From assembly GCA_950097015.1 (NCBI GenBank), contig CATNEN010000033.1, forward strand, positions 372,001-436,000: a stretch of DNA of 64,000 bases, read 5' to 3'. The notes under the pieces were generated by a model. It was not told the origin of the DNA. It searched no databases and saw nothing but the letters and a program-made list of their open reading frames with translations. Each line of letters begins with the position of its first letter. Position 1 is the first letter of the stretch. Shown in pieces: positions 60,757 through 64,000 of this stretch. Both the position numbers and the translations under genes were made by a program. The stretch comes from Macrostomum hystrix (taxonomy: Eukaryota; Platyhelminthes; Macrostomidae).

Positions 60757-62838
60757 ATGGGCTCCTACCTGAGTAGCGTCGCATCTTCATCAGCCGTTGC
60801 CGCAGCTTCGGGCGAAGCCCCCAGCTTCTCGGGCAACCCGTTGAACAGCGGCATTCCTCGCAGTCATCGGCGCGTATTAATCGCCGTTGACGAGTCGGCC
60901 GGAGCTCAGAAAGCGTTCGACTTCTGGAGCGGAGTCGCCGGCAGTCAGGATGACAGCATCCTGCTGGTCAATGCGGTTGAAGTTCCAAATATGCTCACCG
61001 GGCTTTTGCTGTCACCGTCTGGGTAAGCTTTCGCGACGTTTTTGAGAATGGACCAGCTGAGTAGATAGATGACCAGCTGAGTAGCTAGATGACGAGCTGA
61101 GTAGCTAGATGACCAGCTGAGTAAATAGATGACCAGCTGAGTAGATAGATGATGAGCTGAGTAGCTAGATGACGAGCTGAGTAGCTAGATGACCAGCTGA
61201 GTAGCTAGATGACGAGCTGAGTAGCTAGATGACCAGCTGAGTAGCTAGATGACCAGCTGAGTAGCTAGATGACGAGCTGAGTAGCTAGATGACCAGCTGA
61301 GTAGCTAGATGACCAGCTGAGTAGCTAGATGACCAGCTGAGTAGCTAGATGACCAGCTGAGTAGCTAGATGACCAGCTGAGTAGATAGATGACCAGCTGA
61401 GTAGATAGATGACGAGCTGAGTAGCTAGATGACCAGCTGAGTAGCTAGATGACCAGCTGAGTAGATAGATGACCAGCTGAGTAGCTAGATGACCAGCTGA
61501 GTAGATAGATGACCAGCTGAGTAGCTAGATGACCAGCTGAGTAGCTAGATGACGAGCTGAGTAGCTAGATGACCAGCTGAGTAGCTAGATGACCAGCTGA
61601 GTAGCTAGATGACCAGCTGAGTAGCTAGATGACGAGCTGAGTAGCTAGATGACCAGCTGAGTAGCTAGATGACCAGCTGAGTAGATAGATGACCAGCTGA
61701 GTAGATAGATGACGAGCTGAGTAGCTAGATGACCAGCTGAGTAGCTAGATGACCAGCTGAGTAGCTAGATGACCAGCTGAGTAGCTAGATGACCAGCTGA
61801 GTAGATAGATGACCAGCTGAGTAGCTAGATGACCAGCTGAGTAGCTAGATGACGAGCTGAGTAGCTAGATGACCAGCTGAGTAGCTAGATGACCAGCTGA
61901 GTAGATAGATGACCAGCTGAGTAGCTAGATGACGAGCTGAGTAGCTAGATGACCAGCTGAGTAGCTAGATGACCAGCTGAGTAGATAGATGACCAGCTGA
62001 GTAGCTAGATGACGAGCTGAGTAGCTAGATGACCAGCTGAGTAGCTAGATGACCAGCTGAGTAGCTAGATGACCAGCTGAGTAGCTAGATGACGAGCTGA
62101 GTAGCTAGATGACCAGCTGAGTAGCTAAATAACCTGCTTAGTAGCTAGATGACCAGCTTAGTAGCTAGATGACCAGCTGAGTAGCTAGATGACCAGCTGA
62201 GTAGATAGATGACCAGCTGAGTAGCTAGATGACGAGCTGAGTAGCTAGATGTCCAGCTGAGTAGCTAGATGACCAGCTGAGTAGATAGATGACCAGCTGA
62301 GTAGCTAGATGACGAGCTGAGTAGCTAGATGACCAGCTGAGTAGCTAGATGACGAGCTGAGTAGCTAGATGACCAGCTGAGTAGCTAGATGACCAGCTGA
62401 GTAGCTAAATAACCAGCTTAGTAGCTAGATGACCAGCTTAGTAGCTAGATGACCAGCTGAGTAGCTAGATGACCAGCTGAGTAGCTAGATGACCAGCTGA
62501 GTAGCTAGATGAAGTGAGCTCATGACCGGTGCTAATATGTGCTCCTCAGGTCCTTCGACTACACTGAGTACCAGAAGCAGACGAAGCCCTTGCTGGAGCG
62601 AGCCCAGCGCCTCAAAGCGGAGATGATGGCCAAATGCGAGAAGAGAAATCTGCGCTGCAAGTTCATCACGGAGGTTGGCAGTCCGGCTAACGCGGTGCTG
62701 GACGCGGCCAAGGACTTCTCGGCATCGGTCATTGTTGTGGGCAGCTGCGGTCAGAATTTTCACCTATTGGGCTCGGTTAGCAGCTATGTGTTGCAGCATT
62801 CCTGCCGACCTGTGATTGTTGTGCCCAGGTTCGACTGA
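60757..62838 (+). CDS. universal stress protein (UspA family), two exons
   Basis: Small Rossmann-like alpha/beta protein; relatives bind ATP and are linked to stress tolerance. Exon 1 is 60757-61022 (donor GTAAGC) and exon 2 is 62550-62838 (acceptor GCTCCTCAG). The phase-2 junction gives 184 residues. The first beta strand is RRVLIAVDES (38-47), with the conserved Asp at 45. FITEVGSPANAVLDAA (127-142) and the glycine motif VVGSC...LLGSVSSYV (151-169) close the nucleotide site, followed by PVIVVP (176-181). The usual G-2x-G-9x-G(S/T) spacing is shortened to G-2x-G-6x-GS (Gly153, 156, 163). I chose the ATG at 60757 because it follows a TTGTTGCAG acceptor-like site and gives MGSYLSS, a possible N-myristoylation signal. 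An in-frame ATG at 60703 would add 18 residues. AATAAA is at 63089. Confidence 0.88.
61045..62512. repeat. 20-bp minisatellite filling the USP intron
   Basis: About 73 copies of GACCAGCTGAGTAGCTAGAT with GACGAG, GTAGATAG and a few AATAACC variants. It takes up nearly all of the 1,527-bp intron. Confidence 0.97.
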
Positions 62839-63070
62839 TTTGTATTGTTTCGAATGAGGGCCCGACAATGAGACTGTGAAATATAATATAGATATTCGCT
62901 ATCTAGAATTTCAAGTGCTGCAAGTGCGGAGTGATTTTTGCCAATTAATAGACGAGGAGGAAGGGTTTGTGCTTTTTCATTCTACTGAACACTCAATGAA
63001 ATATGTGGGGAGGTTATTGTGAGGCGGCTGTGACCCAACTGTGTTAGCTGGGATTTATACTCTCTACTGG

Positions 63071-63180
63071 CCAATCAGAAACGCCGAAAATAAAGCGGAC
63101 TTTTTATTTCATTCCACTGGCCAATCAGAGCCAAGCTCGAGGAAGAGGCTGAATTATTTCATGCCTCTAGCCAATCAGAG
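63071..63180. promoter_or_regulatory. three evenly spaced CCAAT boxes
   Basis: CCAATCAGA occurs at 63071, 63121 and 63171, exactly 50 bp apart and in the same orientation, each preceded by CTGG or CTAG. This is the preferred NF-Y sequence, and multiple copies are typical of animal promoters. The gene served could lie beyond the right edge, or the motif could be a short tandem repeat by chance. Confidence 0.45.
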
Positions 63181-64000
63181 ACGATGTGGGGTCGCGCTGT
63201 TGTTCTAATCAATAGCGAGATAGTAATTAAATAGAATTTTATCTAAAGCTGTTTGCAAATTGACCAAGTCTGTCTTTTAAGACAAAGTTAGATCTCAGTG
63301 TCGCGAGTAAGCACATCCATATCCAGAGTATGTCAGATCAAATGACGACTGTTTTGTAGAATAAAAACATTTTTAATGCTGCTAATGCGACATTAAAAAA
63401 ATTTATTTCCGCTGTCACTTAACAACAAAAATACCTAATAGCCTAACACAGAAAATGATCTTTTTTAAAGAGATGTTTTGCTCGTCTCTTCTCCAACATT
63501 TTTGGCTTCGTTTTGAGTTCTCTTTCGTCGCATTGTTTCGATTCTTTTTTGCACTGGCATAGATTTTTAGGCCCACTGTCGACGTAGCTTTTGTGCTTTA
63601 CTTATTTAACGTTATTTAACTCGAAATTAATTTACTATATTTATTCCGTGCGATAACATTTTTTAATAACCATACTATATTAAATACATTCTTCAGTTTT
63701 AGTTTTCCGATGCAAAATTCTGTGATACATTCGTGGTTTGTTTACTCTGCGATTTGCATATTAATATCGCTTCGCCGTTAATTGATTCTCACCTGTGTCA
63801 TTTTTGTACGTGTGTTCAGCAAATCCGACTGGATTCTATTCCATTGTGAATTGACAGTTTTTGTTAGAGAACAGCTAAAGCAAGTGGGAGAATGCAACAT
63901 TGTTAAAGAAAGTAAAGAAACGGGAGAAAAGACGGGAGAGAGTAAAGAAAAGTGGGAAAAGAGGAAGTTAAGGAAAGAAGGAAGACGAGGGGAGAAGGAA
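63181..64000. other. AT-rich intergenic DNA to window edge
   Basis: No ORF was seen. The last ~110 bp turn purine-rich (GGGAGAAAAGACGGGAGAG), perhaps the start of another array. Confidence 0.4.

Overview
This is a eukaryotic (animal) genomic window. It holds multi-exon genes with GT-AG introns, animal families (a class A GPCR, an ADAM metalloprotease-disintegrin, mucolipin/TRPML, LYST), tRNA-derived SINEs and AATAAA poly(A) signals. Universal stress protein genes occur in flatworms, cnidarians and several other invertebrates but not in vertebrates. Together with moderate GC, extreme tandem-repeat content and acceptor-like sequences just before start codons, this suggests a lophotrochozoan, perhaps a free-living flatworm of the Macrostomum type. 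That species guess is inference only.

Layout. 1-5.1 kb is a chain of minisatellites and a long polypyrimidine tract. An intronless rhodopsin-like GPCR is on the minus strand (5592-7364), with a 32-bp minisatellite against its 5' side. 8.5-16.4 kb is nearly all tandem repeats plus a SINE. The 3' part of a LYST-like BEACH/WD40 gene is on the plus strand (16754-20367, four exons). 20.5-25.4 kb is a decamer array and a 4-kb composite 25/36-bp satellite. A head-to-tail cluster of five copies of a small secreted WSC + PAN/Apple-like gene occupies 25.8-33.6 kb; only one copy (30207-31714) reads through intact. A 15-exon ADAM gene runs on the minus strand (44172-34881; 889 codons with every splice phase matching). 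An intronless GT31-like glycosyltransferase lies at 45140-46375. A six-exon mucolipin (TRPML) channel gene lies at 49567-58827, and a two-exon universal stress protein gene at 60757-62838.

The strongest large-scale signal is that roughly 45% of the window (hand estimate) is tandem repeats of about 25 different monomers of 10-43 bp. Many fill introns almost completely (ADAM introns 1 and 4, TRPML introns 1 and 2, the USP intron, LYST introns). Several show higher-order structure (176 bp, 528/550 bp, 782 bp), which points to recent and continuing amplification. Two families of tRNA-derived SINEs with (TTA)n tails are scattered among the genes.

The genes are functionally separate and do not form an operon. 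LYST and TRPML both act in the endolysosomal system, but nothing here shows that their proximity matters. All exon models were built by hand from reading frame, splice signals and family alignment, and none has transcript support.
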